DNA of 46,789 bases from Calocera cornea HHB12733 (Eukaryota; Basidiomycota; Dacrymycetes; Dacrymycetales; Dacrymycetaceae), in the NCBI GenBank assembly GCA_001632435.1, contig KV424115.1, positions 1-46,789 on the forward strand. Direction: 5' to 3'. Position 1 is the first letter of the stretch. Each line of letters starts with the position of its first letter. Positions 30,672 through 41,942 of the stretch are shown here, piece by piece. The notes beneath the pieces are model-generated. The model was not told the origin of the DNA, made no database searches, and saw only the letters and a list, made by a program, of their open reading frames with translations. The position numbers were made by a program, and so were the translations under genes.

Positions 30672-32131
30672 GCATGACATACACTGCTGCAGGAGATCTG
30701 CAACTTCTGGCAAGCACTTCTGGAAGGGAGACTGCCTGGCAGTACTGGAGTGCGGTGGGCAATGCCATGGAGGACTCACCAGGTGGGACTGTTGATAGAG
30801 CAATACTACTAACAACAAGACATACGGCAGCATGGGCAGAGGGGACAAGCATATTGTTGGTACCAGATAGAGGTGCCACAGCAGTACAACAAGCATTGGA
30901 GAGCCCTAGCAGCTGCAACAGGCAAGGTAGAGATGCAACGGCTGAGTGGCCAGCATGCAGCAAGGTCTCATCAAGACTCAGGGTAGGAGTGGAGGTAGTG
31001 GTGACCATCACAGACTGCAACAGGGATTGCAACCCTCAGGCCTTGGTCCTCTATAGGATCAAGCCACAGGTCTGTTTCCATTTACTTCCTTTTTACCTTG
31101 GCTTTCCCCATAGCATATATACCTCTGTGGTGGAGTCTGTATTCCTTAGATTTGACCTCACAGGAAGCCCCCCTAGAGTCCTGGCTAAATCTCACTCATT
31201 TCTGCTTTTGGCAGCCACAGCTTGCAGTGAAGACCCCACCACCTTTGACAGGGCGACCATGGTGCAACTTGGCCAGGCACCCCACAGCCTGTGGCACAGT
31301 GTAACAACCTGTTACAACGTGGCAAGGTGAGGGGCGGCATCCAGGAGTGGTGACTGCACCGCAAGGCTACATGACTCCAACGCAACCTGGTAGGACTGAT
31401 GTGCCCTTCTTGCGGCATATCCTTGCTGACCAGGTGATTGGGTCAGCACATGTGGCATTATGTATATGCTGCATTAGTGCTGCAACTATCCAACACCTCA
31501 ACAGACCCTTTACAACATAAAGCTGTTGTAGCAGCCAAAAGGCAGTGGCACTGTGGCTGCTGCTGCTGCTCCACCTTTAGTGTGCTTGCAGCGCACCTTG
31601 GTCCCTCCCCGCACCAACCGCACAACTGTTGGAGCATTGTCAGACCCTCACAGCTTTGAGATTCGCATTTGGCAATGCACCTGCCTGCCTGGTGATGTCC
31701 TCCACTGTGGCACCCCTTGTGACATAGCACCCAAGGACCTCATGGCAATAACTTGGCTCCTGCTACAGCAGTGCGCCATGTATACAACACCCATTGCCTA
31801 GTGTGACAGTACAGATTGATGGCCGCAGCATGTGGCTTGTACAATACTCCCCTCCAGTGGCCACATTGTCCCCAACGCATGGGTTATTTGGGCCTGCTCA
31901 GGCCCCCTGGTGATTGTTGCGCCTGCGGTGGACCTAGGGTTGCCCTCACACCCAGTGCCCATCAGCAGTGGATGTCATTTTGTACACATATATCACTTAC
32001 CCGCACACACTGTAACCTGTACCCTGTCTCATTTGTTTTCTCTCATTATAGTTAAAATAGGTCCTGACTCATAAACAAGAATCTGGTGCTCTCACAAGCT
32101 ACTACAGCATGTAGTTATGCCAGAACAGGCA
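30672..32131. other. No recognisable gene despite long open frames
   Basis: A 218-codon plus frame (30674-31330) and a 165-codon minus frame (30535-31032) overlap, have biased composition and no motif. A TGTAACA/TGTTACA palindrome lies at 31300-31316. Probably an unknown transposon interior. Confidence 0.35.
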
Positions 32132-32139
32132 GTCACATG

Positions 32140-32661
32140 TAGGGATGGGCATGGTTGGTGTGGTTTGGTTTGGTTCAGTCCACGACCGGTTCAATGTTTT
32201 TAAGACTGTGCGGTCCTGGTTTTGGTTCTAGTTTGGTTCAGTTCAGGACCAGTCAAGGACCGGTCCCAAACCCATTCAGGATTGTCAACCAACTTCATCG
32301 TCAAAAGTCGCAAAACGCATGTAATCTCGAGGAGTCAGCACCCTGTATGGGTCCCCTTAACAATGAGCATCACTTGCGGCCATCCCCCACAATTCTGAAT
32401 GGCAAATGAAGGGAAGAGACTCATTCTGCAAATCGTATCCCGGACGTGTTTGGGTCCCAAGCTGACGTAACACAGCCCAATGATATTGAAAAGGCTTGTG
32501 GCATTTGAACCAGTCCTGGGCCAGTCCTGGTCTGGTCCAGAGCAGTTTTGCAGTTTGCCAGTATACTGGTTCTGGTTCGGGTTTGGTTCCAAGAACTGGA
32601 CCAAAACCGAACCAAGAACCGACGGTTCTTGTAGTATGGTCCTGGACCACGCCCATCCATA
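32140..32661. mobile_element. hAT-like MITE copy 2
   Basis: 522 bp, TAGGGATGGGC...GCCCATCCATA, perfect 8-bp duplication GTCACATG (32132-32139, 32662-32669). GGTTTGGTTC/GAACCAA motifs near both ends. Confidence 0.9.
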
Positions 32662-32915
32662 GTCACATGCCAAAACCCAACAATGGGTAGCCAACCAACC
32701 ATCAACCCCGGAGCCATAGGTGTCAAAGGGTTCATCACAGAAATGCCACCACCTCAGGTGGAAATCCAGGCAGCACTTTGACAGGCAACCAATGACATGG
32801 CCAGGTTGAGGTTTTGTCTAGGATACATTGATTTTTGGGCCAATTATATAGATTGCGCTTTTGGGCCAATTTATCTACAATGTGCTATCCGTTGGGTATG
32901 GCTAAGGGCAGGTGT

Positions 32916-34998
32916 CTACACTATAGCCCTGGGCGGCTGCATACTACCCTCCTTGCACTTTTGACCTCTCCTCTTCTTCAGGGGTGGTGCCCCCACCAGG
33001 CTGTTTGCCTGCAGGTCAGAGAGGGTGACTGGCAGGTATGGGACATGGTAGGTCTGCTGCAAGGCAGAGGACAGATAGGCGGGGTTGACATACATAGGCT
33101 GAGTGCAATTGTGTGAGAGCATGGGAGCAGGTCTTGCTAAAAGACCCGGCAGCTGCAATAGCCGGTACGCAGCTCTGGGTTAATCATAACCTCATGCTTG
33201 TCTGCCACAGGATCCAGAGTGGATTGGACCAGGGCTGAGACCAGTGATGAGGCAAGCACCTTGTACCATTGAGCGTCAACACATTGCTGGGTAAAGATTG
33301 CTTGCGGGTGAGGCTCAAGCCCCTTGGGCAGAGTTATTGCATACAGAAGCTGCATGCAAAAGTGGACCATCTGGCCGTTCCAGATGTAGTTGAGAAGCTG
33401 AAGTACTGGAAGGCCACGTGCCTCAACAAAGACACTGTTCATCACCTCTGCCACGTTGGAGGCGACATGGCCAAAGTGGGGTGCCATGAACGCATGGAAG
33501 GCCCAACAGGTTGGGTCAATTGCAGCAAAGTAGGCAGCTGACTCAGGGCCGAACTCAGCCTGGAGTTCTTCGAGATGCTGGGCAAACTGCTTGGTTGATG
33601 CCTTGACCAGATGCCAGAAGTATAGCTCAATGCCAGAATCATAGCGGCGGACTGCATTGGCACAGATGTGCTTCACACAGAAAGATTTGTTGATGAGGGG
33701 AAGCTCCTGCTGGATTGCATTGAGGAGGCCCTTCAGTTGATCAGAGATGATCACAGTCAAGGGCAAGTTGAGCCTGGGCAGAGCTTGCCGAAGGAGGCAA
33801 AGGAAGTCGGACCACATGGTGGTGTCTTCCTTTAAGGCAACAGCCCATGTGAGCAGAAGGAGTCAATCCTCTGCATTGTAGGTGACAGCAATGAGGAGAA
33901 TATAGTCGAAGGCCGTCTTGGTGAAAGTACCATCCACTGCCACAAACCAGCAGACCAAGCACCAGGCATGCTTGGCTGTAGATGGGCAGACAAGAGAGAC
34001 CAGAAGGTGCGGTTGTAAGCCCTGCTTACCCAGAATTCCATTCACACCACTCCTACAACTTTCATATACAACACTACTAATATTTCCTGAATGTCAACTG
34101 TTGGGCCCCACTGGGGCTGCATGCCAAGGGCTAAACCCTGATGCCCTCTCAACATGCTGGAGCCGCATCCCCGGAGCCCCAAGGGGCTGTGCACCCAGGT
34201 GATCCCTGATGCCCTCTCAACATGCCGGAGCCGCATTCCCAGGCCCCACTGGGGCCACACCTATACACCTGAGCCTCGCCGGGGCTTGGGCTCCTGCCTA
34301 TGGTAATTTTCTGTCATTCTCTGCCCCCTTCATTCTCTATCTTCTTCCTTCCCTGCAGCCACCTTCCTAGTGCTGTATCTAGACGTCTCTTGCAATATAG
34401 AACAGTCTTAACAGTATCCTGCAGTGCTCCCCCTGAAGAAGGTCAACTAGTGAGGGCATTATCCAAGGCCCTTTCAGCAGTCTGGTGTGAGTGTGATGTC
34501 AACGGTTGCCCCTGGGTTGCAGGCACAAAGGAGGTTGGCATAGGCGGGGAGCTTCTGGAACTCCTTGACCTGTTGCTTGAGTGTGTCTCCCAAGATTGCA
34601 CGCTTGGCATGGTAGGCTTGTTGACTCAAGACCGTGATGGCATGGTGCTGGAGGAGCTTGACAATCGTGGTGGTCTTGACCTTCTCTGTGATGGTAATAT
34701 GCTTCTTGAGCTTGGAGACAATGTAGGCAAGCCGACTGGTAGCTGCACGCTTCTTGGGAGCAAAGGCTTGACATGTGTGGGTCAGAATGATACGGTGCAC
34801 CACATAACCCCCATCTGCCAGACTGACCCTTGCCCTGAAGCAACATCCTCCAACCTGACATGTGACCACAAGCAGGCACAACCGCCTATCCTTCACTCAA
34901 TGTGACGCACCTTGATCCTTGGAATGGTTGATGAGTGCCAGAGCAGCATCATCCAAGGTGCAGAACTTCTGCCCAGCGAGTACTGTGCTTGAGGACAT
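32916..34998 (-). pseudogene. Mutator-like (MULE) transposase, decayed
   Basis: Start ATG 34998-34996 in a strong context (CCACCATG). The N-terminal region has a Cys/His zinc-binding block (VTCQVGGCC...HTC, about 34760-34870) and the helical line ending in ACNPGA (about 34490). The catalytic core gives VDGTFTK (33930), ISDQLKG (33750) and SNVAEVMNS (33450): the DDE of MULE transposases, all three residues present. A SWIM-type zinc finger (YCSC...PCSH) follows at 33160-33115 and a basic tail (PPLKKRRGQKCK) ends at 32916. Defects: TGA 34897-34899, a stop at 34474 followed by unrelated sequence to about 34050, TGA 33863-33865, TAG 33137-33139, and a frameshift after the SWIM motif. It would act on long-TIR elements. 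Confidence 0.88.
34100..34300. repeat. GC-hairpin tandem repeats inside the MULE pseudogene
   Basis: A 37-bp block starting CCCTGATGCCCTCTCAACATG repeats at 34136 and 34204 (68-bp period). Palindromes of the type GGCCCCA/TGGGGCC recur at about 34104, 34174, 34241 and 34272. The array sits between the DNA-binding and catalytic parts, where no coding sequence can be read. Confidence 0.7.
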
Positions 34999-34999
34999 G

Positions 35000-35373
35000 G
35001 TGGAAGGCAGAAAAGTCGCATCAACACGGAAACATTCTGACGCGTTCTGACGCGTCATGATAGCTGCGAAGAACGCCGTCCTCTGGATTAAACACGACCC
35101 TACTGTATTCTAGGCCAAACAGCACGCGGACGACGTATATCAGACGAAATCTCGGCCAGGTTCTATCCTGTGCCCAGGCTCTAGCGACATTCCTCGGCCG
35201 CGTCGGATCTCTGGATATCACGTGAACGACTTGAAGTCGCTGTTGTTTCCGTGCGCGCCCGTGGGCAGCGGTGGTGAGATTAAAGCACAGTCCTTCCTGC
35301 CGTTGTGTCTTCCAAGTGTTCATAGCATGCTGGCAATCGATGGGCTGTCTCTTCATGAGCAATATGTTCGAAA
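35000..35373. other. Flank of the MULE pseudogene, no certain gene
   Basis: A minus frame (35021-35362) and a plus frame (35222-35449) overlap. GTATTCTAGG at about 35105 carries the CTAGAATAC motif of the long-TIR MITEs. Confidence 0.3.
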
Positions 35374-36247
35374 GAAGTACTCGTCAAGCATGGGAAATTC
35401 ATCCGCAGCGAGTATGAAGGTACCGTCCAGTGTCGTATTAACATCCTAACCAAGCAGAAGAGGTCAAAGGTGAGAACGGTGAACGAAGAAGCTGGCAGGG
35501 CTCGATTGAATATGCCACTTTCCAGTAACTGCGGGCACACCTAAATCTCTTGAGTCGTCAGCAGGGCGGTGAATTTCACTTCTGGGACATCCCTCCGATC
35601 GAGCTTCCAATAAACCCAGGGTAAGTGGACTATCTTGTCTCTCAGCAACATGCAGCGCGCTCAGTGGGACCCGGCTGGTGCGCTGCCCCTTCTCGACGGA
35701 GCATGATGAGCTTGTGAGTTCAGTGACCCAGCGCACGGAGTGGATATTGAGGGGCTGTTATATAGGTGTTCCAAGCTGCAGTTCATACCATCTGGTTGGG
35801 CCCCGCTCCTTGGCACCTGCTCAGATCTTCGGTGTGGAAGCTGTCGGACCCGCAAGTCTTGCAGGGCTCGATTGATCGGGTAATAATAAGGGCTGAAAGT
35901 TACACATTCCTGAATTGACAGAGTCGTCGTCAGAGGGTGACTCGGAGGCAGCTTATGCCGCGGCACATGGATTGCACATATTGGAGTGCTGCACAGTACG
36001 TGTCGTCGGGCTTTCCACAAAACTGCCGACCCTGAGGTACTTTGACGAGGGCAACATGACCGTCGAGGGATTTGGAGAAACGGTAACATTAAGTGTATCT
36101 GAGCTGTTAACCTGGCACACGCATAGGGTGCGCCTTAAACAGGAGCGCCAAGCCAAATACCATTATCCAAGAGCAAAGAAAGGGAAGTCGCAACATCGAC
36201 CAGAGCGTGCCTGTCTTCTGTCCTTGACGAGGGGGATGTGTTTCTGA
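35374..36247 (+). pseudogene. Candidate multi-exon gene fragment, family unknown
   Basis: Consecutive pieces join by GT-AG introns without losing frame: VLVKHGKFIRSEYEGTVQC (to a GTGAGA donor at about 35470), GGEFHFWDIPPIELPINPG (to GTAAGT at about 35620), TRLVRCPFSTEHDEL (to GTGAGT at 35715), VFQAAVHTIWLGPAPWHLL (to GTAATA near 35880) and an exon with SSSEGDSEAAYAAAHGLHI and a basic C-terminus ending TGA 36245-36247. Five junctions in phase argue for a real gene. No start was found and I do not recognise any domain. It may be a 5'-truncated host gene. Confidence 0.4.
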
Positions 36248-36799
36248 AACACGCCGGTTCTAGCGGAAAGCGCTTGCTTTGCGCTGAAGAAGAACACAGA
36301 AGAACACAGGACTTCATGAGTACATTGCTGGGCCGCACGCACGTCTCTATCATGCAAACATTATCAATGAATTGCGACATCAAAGTGCACAGAAATACGC
36401 CCTTACAAATGCATCCTGGCCAAGGTAAACTTCGCATCATACCATGCCAGGCAGAGTCCATGATTGTGTATGGCCTCGTGTATGTTGAGGCCCTCTGTAG
36501 TACGCATAATTTCTAGCCGTCCGGCAAGGTAGGCTGGTGTGTTAAGGCTTGAAGCTGCTGGACAGCGCAGAACAAGGCTTGCCCATATCCATATCCCGGC
36601 TCCTGCCGCCTGCGAAAGAAGATTCCTGGGAGACCCAGCAGCCGAGTGAAGATCGTTTCGCATGTAGGCCACCCTCGCCATTCAGTACAGTGTTTCCGGA
36701 AATTGAAAGCCCCTTCCAACCGCTCTAATCATTTCAGTCAGACGCCATAACAGTGGAAGATTGAGGGATCGGACAAGAGACGGATCCAGAAAAGATGAC
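36248..36799. other. No recognisable gene
   Basis: Short frames only on both strands. Confidence 0.4.
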
Positions 36800-37600
36800 T
36801 CAGGAGACAACAGACTGGGTCCAGTCATAGACATCGACATTGAGGCACCTGCGTAGCTTTTCCTGCTGCAGCGCCTCTCCGGCGAAACAAATTGAGAACC
36901 GTTGTCCAAGGGCCTTACATTGGTTCCTGAAGTTCTGCCACGATTCCGATGTCATAGCCTTATCGCGATCGTACTGGCTTTGGAAGTAGGCGGCCAGTCC
37001 TTCATTGTCTTTAGTACACTGCTAGCCTCGTCTTGGGCGAGGCTGGGCTTCTCCCATAACTGAAGATCTCCCTGAGACCGTAGATGAGCCATCTCATTGG
37101 ATAAGAGTGCCTAATTGGCATACAGATGCGCCTCCTCTGCCTGGCCAAGGCATCGATAACATGCCAAGATGACAAGGCAATCTCGTGCACCGGCTTGGAC
37201 ATCTTCATACACCTCGACCGCGTCTTCGTAGCATTCCAATGCTTACAGTGACTTGCCCTGCCGGATCTTGAGGTCACTGATATCATTCTGCTTGCTATGG
37301 ATGCCTTTGGAATCGTATGAAGTGACATGGTGGCCGCAGTGTACAAGAAACGTACGGATCGCCTCTTGCATCAATTGTACAGCCTGTAGCCAGTAATGGG
37401 CGTTATGAGCCGTTTCCATCTTCTTCGGAACCCGTCTATTGATAGCGCGTTCAAACGACGGTTTTCAGGTCTGTCCAAGCCCGGTCAATAGGGGCTTGCA
37501 TGAGCAGCACCGCAACTGACAGTGTGAAATCCAAGGGCAACTCCCTTCTACCCTGCACGACCTTCCTTTCCTTCTGCCTTTTCTTGCCCGATTGCAGATA
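36800..37600 (-). pseudogene. TPR-like helical repeat protein, decayed
   Basis: The minus strand reads through PKKMETAHNAHYWLQAVQLM, ALECYEDAVEVYEDVQAGAR, ACYRCLGQAEEAHLYAN, ALLSNEMAHLRSQGDLQLW, then after a frameshift QSQYDRDKAMTSESWQNF to TGA 36800-36802. The alternating A/L/Y/G pattern (about 34 residues per unit) is that of tetratricopeptide repeats. Defects: TAA and TAG inside the repeats (near 37244 and 37112), a frameshift near 36990 and probably another in an A-run near 37462. Such repeats form the C-terminus of many fungal STAND proteins, but nothing links it to the remnant at 24.8 kb. A GGCTCGG-rich repeat lies upstream. Confidence 0.6.
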
Positions 37601-37696
37601 CGAGCTCTTGTCTCCAGGCTCCTTGCGGGTTATTTTGGGGTTATAAGTGCGACTAGTGGGGCAGCTATGAGGTTCCGAAGCCCAGGGCGATGCGTT

Positions 37697-38164
37697 GGAA
37701 CCTATCCCTGACAGCTTGGCTCGGCTTTGGCTCATTAGTCAGCGACTCGGCTCGGCTCAACAACACCATTTTGCCTGAGCTGGAGCTGAGCCATTTGAGC
37801 GACTTGGCTTGCGGAGCGGACTCAGGTCGACTCCTAAGCCCACTTGAGTCGACTTTCCTTGTCAATTTACTTGAGCTGGAGCCGAGAACGGCTTTGGCTT
37901 GGCTCCAAGCAGCTTTGGCTCGGCTCCCTGCCGTCTCGGCTTGACTTCAAGTCGACTCGGAGCCCGAGCCTGGACAACACTAGTCAGAGGGCAGACGCCG
38001 GCTGGGCTGTCTTACTGCATGACCTCAGGGACCGGTTCTGAGCCAGATCTGAACCGGACCAGCACTGGAACGGACTTATTACTTGCTGTACATTTGGAAC
38101 TGGAATGACTTTCTGTCCAAAAGTTGGAACGGTTTCGGACCGAACCGGAGCACTTCCATCCCTA
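37697..38164. repeat. GGCTCGG-rich repeat and right half of a hAT-like MITE
   Basis: 37700-37985 is packed with GGCTCGGCT/GAGCCGAG and CTTGAGTCGACT motifs in both orientations, like the end of another MITE family (GCTCGG type). 38025-38164 matches the right half of the ACCGGTTC family and ends CATCCCTA. No full pair of ends or target duplication could be assigned. Confidence 0.55.
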
Positions 38165-38812
38165 GTTGGACACTACATGAGCGCACACACGAAGAAGGGC
38201 CTGAATTTCAGGAAGGTCCAGTTGAGACGTAGGCCCGAGTGTTGAGCAAGACAGACACTGCCAACTCCGTCCCCCTCAAGCGACGAGGTGGACATCCTTC
38301 CATCACGCCCACCTTCTTGCGCTCCGTCGCCGGCTACATCCGTAGTGTATACCAGCTACTTCGACGTCGCCCCACCTACCATATAATAAAAGCAAATTCT
38401 GGAAGAGGATGTAAGAGGTCTTGCCCGGAAACCCTTCCTGGACCTTGTCTGTAGGCTGACACGGCTTGGAGACTCAATACAAGACCCACCATACATCTAA
38501 CGTGACAAGCGCGAAGCTCTGGAAACTGCTGGAGCCTTACAGGCAGCGGTATGGGCGACAGGAGAGCAGCCGAAAGGAGCACCACCTGACATAGGGCGAT
38601 GGGTCGGTTCAAAGTTGCTTACTGCTAAATCAGCTCCCAGGAGGAATGATTTCAGCAAGCTAAATAAAATTCCTTGATCCAGACGGCCTCGGTATCTACA
38701 ATATATGGGCATAGAGCAGCTATTGTGCAGGGTCGCGGATCCTTTACGGCATAGATTTTGGAGCATGCCTGAAAAAACCTGTTGGAGTCTGGACTCTGGA
38801 GTGACTGCTAGC
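38165..38812. other. No recognisable gene
   Basis: A plus frame at 38239-38454 (TPTFLRSVAGYIRSVYQLL) could be an exon but has no supported neighbours. Confidence 0.35.
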
Positions 38813-38820
38813 GGCCGTCA

Positions 38821-39320
38821 TAGGGATGGCAATGGCCCGGCTCAGTCCGGTTCAGTGCCAAACCAGTTGGTGTACTTGAAGCCAACCGGTATTCGGTCCT
38901 TCACTGGTCCAGTCCCGGTTCAGTCCGGTGTTGAACCGGTCCAGGACCGGGCCTTACAGCAGTCAGCATCATTCAAGTAGTGTTTCGCCTCTGTATTCGC
39001 GGCAGCCATCATACTGGGTCTCCTCTCTGTTGCTGGGAATCGTCCTTGCACTTTTAGGCAGTGCCGAGGGCATCACAATTTCCGGTGCTGACCCGAGCAG
39101 GAGGGAGTCGGCACTAATTGTGGGTGTATACACACATCATTTCTGCAGTTTCAATACAGTAAGTCACGTCCCACAAGGACCATCGCAGGGCCAGTCCAGA
39201 ACGGTTCGTCATTTCTGACACCATCCAGTCTCAGGCACACCATCGGTCTCAAGACCAGAGCGGAACTGGATCGAGGACCGACAGTCCTCACGGTTCGGTC
39301 CGGGAATGTTGCCATCCCTA
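38821..39320. mobile_element. hAT-like MITE copy 3
   Basis: 500 bp, TAGGGATGGCAATGG...TTGCCATCCCTA (12-bp near-perfect ends), target duplication GGCCGTCA/GGCCGTTA (38813-38820, 39321-39328; 7 of 8). Confidence 0.9.
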
Positions 39321-39524
39321 GGCCGTTAACATGGACAGCTCAGGAATTCACCTCCTGCGCGATCTCTATTAGTGCTCCATATCTGTCCATCATAAGGCGT
39401 GGGCAAGGATACGAAGCGGTACTGTACCTCCAGCAGAGAACATGTTTTGGTAACTGTTACAAACATTGACAACACTCCCACCTAATGAGACCCGATTGGG
39501 CAATCTCATGAAGTATTGTACATT

Positions 39525-40045
39525 GAGTTATCTTCTAGGATACGTTGTCCGCATCGCGAAAAGTCTAGGATGCGCTCAGCATCATGTGTAATCCACAATG
39601 TGCCCGTCCCGGAGCCGGAGTAATTACTCCGATGCACTGCTTTTGCGTGAATAAACCAGAAACCTTTGCAAAACAAGAAAACTCGAAGCAATACTGAATT
39701 GAGGACAACATCCTACTAGCTCAAGAAGATTCTGCAAGAGTGTACGGCACGCCAAAAGTGCCAAGGAGCCCATATGGTGGTTTCTGTCTCTTATCCAAAA
39801 CAGATTTCATTGAGTCTACACAAGAAAAAGCCCATTACAGCTGGAAGAAATCACAGAATCATGTTGACTACTCAACTCGGCATTGATCAACTTTCATTCA
39901 AAGGGGAACACTGGTTTATTCATGCAGACGGAGCACATCGGAGTAATTACACCGGCTCCGGGGCGGGTGCATTGTGGATTACACAGGACCCTGAGCGCAT
40001 CCTAGACTTTTCGCGACGCGGACGACGTATCCTAGAAGATAACTC
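39525..40045. mobile_element. Long-TIR MITE C
   Basis: 521 bp with inverted repeats of about 130 bp (39525-39655 and 39915-40045), starting GAGTTATCTTCTAGGATACG; each arm has two CTAGGATRC motifs. Flanks ATTGTACATT and ATCGTGGATT agree in 7 of 10 bases, a possible eroded 10-bp duplication. Non-coding centre. Confidence 0.82.
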
Positions 40046-40223
40046 ATCGTGGATTACATTCATAGTAAGTAGCGCACTATAAGCAGACAAAACCAGCACA
40101 GGTGAAGGAGGCTTGCAGCAACACTGCACAATATCGTCTATCATCCACCAGCAGCACGATCCTCAAGTTTCAACAGCAGGACTTACTTCCGCCCACCTGC
40201 GGCCGCGGCTTGCCGACGAAGCT

Positions 40224-40670
40224 TCATGAACTTGCTTTGCTTTGGAGATATTTGAGAAAAGAGACCTCCTCCTTCTTCTCACTGTCCATTCCAACAGGAT
40301 TGTCGAGACCGTTAGCGGCGTTCGTATCGTTTGTAGGACGGTCAAGAGCGAGTTCGCGAGCGGCTCGAGCAATATTCGAGGGGGACTTGGTTGCAAATGC
40401 AGATGCCGTGCCATGCAAGCAGTGGTCGTACAGACTGATCTCAGGTGAAATAGAACGACGGCAGGAACTATCGTCTGCAGTATCCAGGCACCGTGCCACG
40501 GTCTTCAAGGTAGAACCGCCCTGCCCGGCTTGCGAGGCTTCATGCACCCCTTGTTCGATCACAGCATGGCCTTCAGCAGGGAAACAGGATATATCGTCAT
40601 CGGGCGCCTGCTGCAGCGTTTGCAAGTGTGAGGAGCGAGAGGTAACGCTTCCCATGTTCTCGAAGGCCAC
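40224..40670 (-). CDS. Hypothetical frame, 148 codons
   Basis: ATG 40670 to stop 40224. Composition is protein-like (DDDISCFPAEGHAV, SLYDHCLHGTASAFAT) but a 205-codon plus frame (40102-40719) covers the same DNA, and no domain is recognised in either. Lies between two MITEs. At most one of the two frames can be real. Confidence 0.28.
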   Translation of the reverse strand: MAFENMGSVTSRSSHLQTLQQAPDDDISCFPAEGHAVIEQGVHEASQAGQGGSTLKTVARCLDTADDSSCRRSISPEISLYDHCLHGTASAFATKSPSNIARAARELALDRPTNDTNAANGLDNPVGMDSEKKEEVSFLKYLQSKASS

Positions 40671-40763
40671 AGACGGTGGTCCGCACTCTTTACGGCAGAT
40701 GACCCCGGAGAGGCAATAGCAGTCCTACCAACGGCAGCAACAGCAGCATCGTCGGTTCCAGTG

Positions 40764-41273
40764 TAGGGACGCTCGCGGTTCCCAACCGAACCGCAAGAAC
40801 CGCTGGTTCTCGGTTTCGGTCCGGTTTGGTTCTGGGAGCTGGAAGAGGACCGAGACCGGCAATTATCAAGATTGCAGAACGGTTTCGAATTGTGTCAGAA
40901 CCGGTTCGCAGCGGATCTATAATCATGTGGCAAATTGAATAGAAACCATGTGAGTGAGGTCTGGTTTTCGCCTCTGGCGGTCAGATTTGTTCTGACTTTA
41001 CTCCAACCAAGGCGCCCTGAAGGCTAGTAACACTCGGAGTACTGGTCAGACTCTTATCAGATTGATTCACTGCCATATGAATTTTGTGTGGGTATGCTTG
41101 AGAGTCCTTCCCAGACGCCTTACGGTGGGACACCCTGAACCGGTTCGAGACCAGTTGAGGACCGGTTTCGGACCAGAATCGAACAGGACCGGACAAAGAA
41201 CTGCGTGTCTTGAAACATGGAACGGTTTCGGACCACAACCGGACCGAACCGAACCGAACCGCGAGCATCCCTA
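40764..41273. mobile_element. hAT-like MITE copy 4
   Basis: 510 bp, TAGGGACGCTCGCGGTTC...GAACCGCGAGCATCCCTA, near-perfect inverted ends of 18 bp, target duplication TTCCAGTG/CTCCAGTG (40756-40763, 41274-41281; 7 of 8). ACCGGTTC motifs at both ends. Confidence 0.9.
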
Positions 41274-41378
41274 CTCCAGTGCAATGGAGTTTCCTCTCGT
41301 TGTACGCCTCGTCAGCGGGGTCTCGGGTGAGGTCGATAACTCTCGTAAGCCGATGCTGAGTTCTGCGAGTGGATGCCC

Positions 41379-41942
41379 AGCTCGCACACTTGTAGAGTGA
41401 CCATCTAGGATGCCCTCGCAGCGTCCAGAAAGTCCGGTATACCCTTTGGACCCGAAATCGTCCACAATGCCCACGTCCTTGAGGCGTCATGCGGATTTCC
41501 CACAGAGTGATAACTAATTTATCCTGGAATAATAACATGAATTCCATTGTCAAGTCGCCGCTTGCTTCTGCTCATACCAATAAGAAGTGACCGGGCCTCA
41601 TATTGTTCCCAGCGCCGGTGCCCTTGATGTGCGGTGCTGGTCCTCAACAGTCCAACAGAGGACGGCTGGTTTCGGCTCCCTTCCGTTTAAACTCCCTAAA
41701 GAAAACACTTCGCATCGAATTCAAGGGTGTGCAAAACTCTGATTGGTAGGAACAGAAGCAAGCGACCACTTGATAATGTGGTGAATATTATTATTCCAAC
41801 ATAACTTACACATCACTCTGGGGAATCGGCGCGACACCTCAGGGATGCGGGCATTGTGGACGATTTCGGGTCCAAAGGGGATTCCGGACTTTCTGGACGC
41901 GGCGAGGGCATCCTAGATAGTAACTCTACAAGTGTGCGAGCT
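41379..41942. mobile_element. Long-TIR MITE D
   Basis: 564 bp, inverted repeats of about 115-120 bp starting AGCTCGCACACTTGTAGAGT, with a CTAGGATGCCC motif in each arm. No target duplication identified. AT-rich centre, no gene. Confidence 0.82.

Noticed and set aside
30674..31330. 218-codon plus-strand frame
   Set aside because: A long minus frame overlaps it, composition is biased and no motif or start context is seen.
37451..37735. Minus frame upstream of the TPR-like pseudogene as a separate gene
   Set aside because: Its 3' part is the continuation of that pseudogene after a frameshift; its 5' part lies in the GGCTCGG repeat.
40102..40719. 205-codon plus-strand frame
   Set aside because: Cys/Ser/Arg-rich, begins inside the MITE C flank, and overlaps a more protein-like minus frame; neither is secure.
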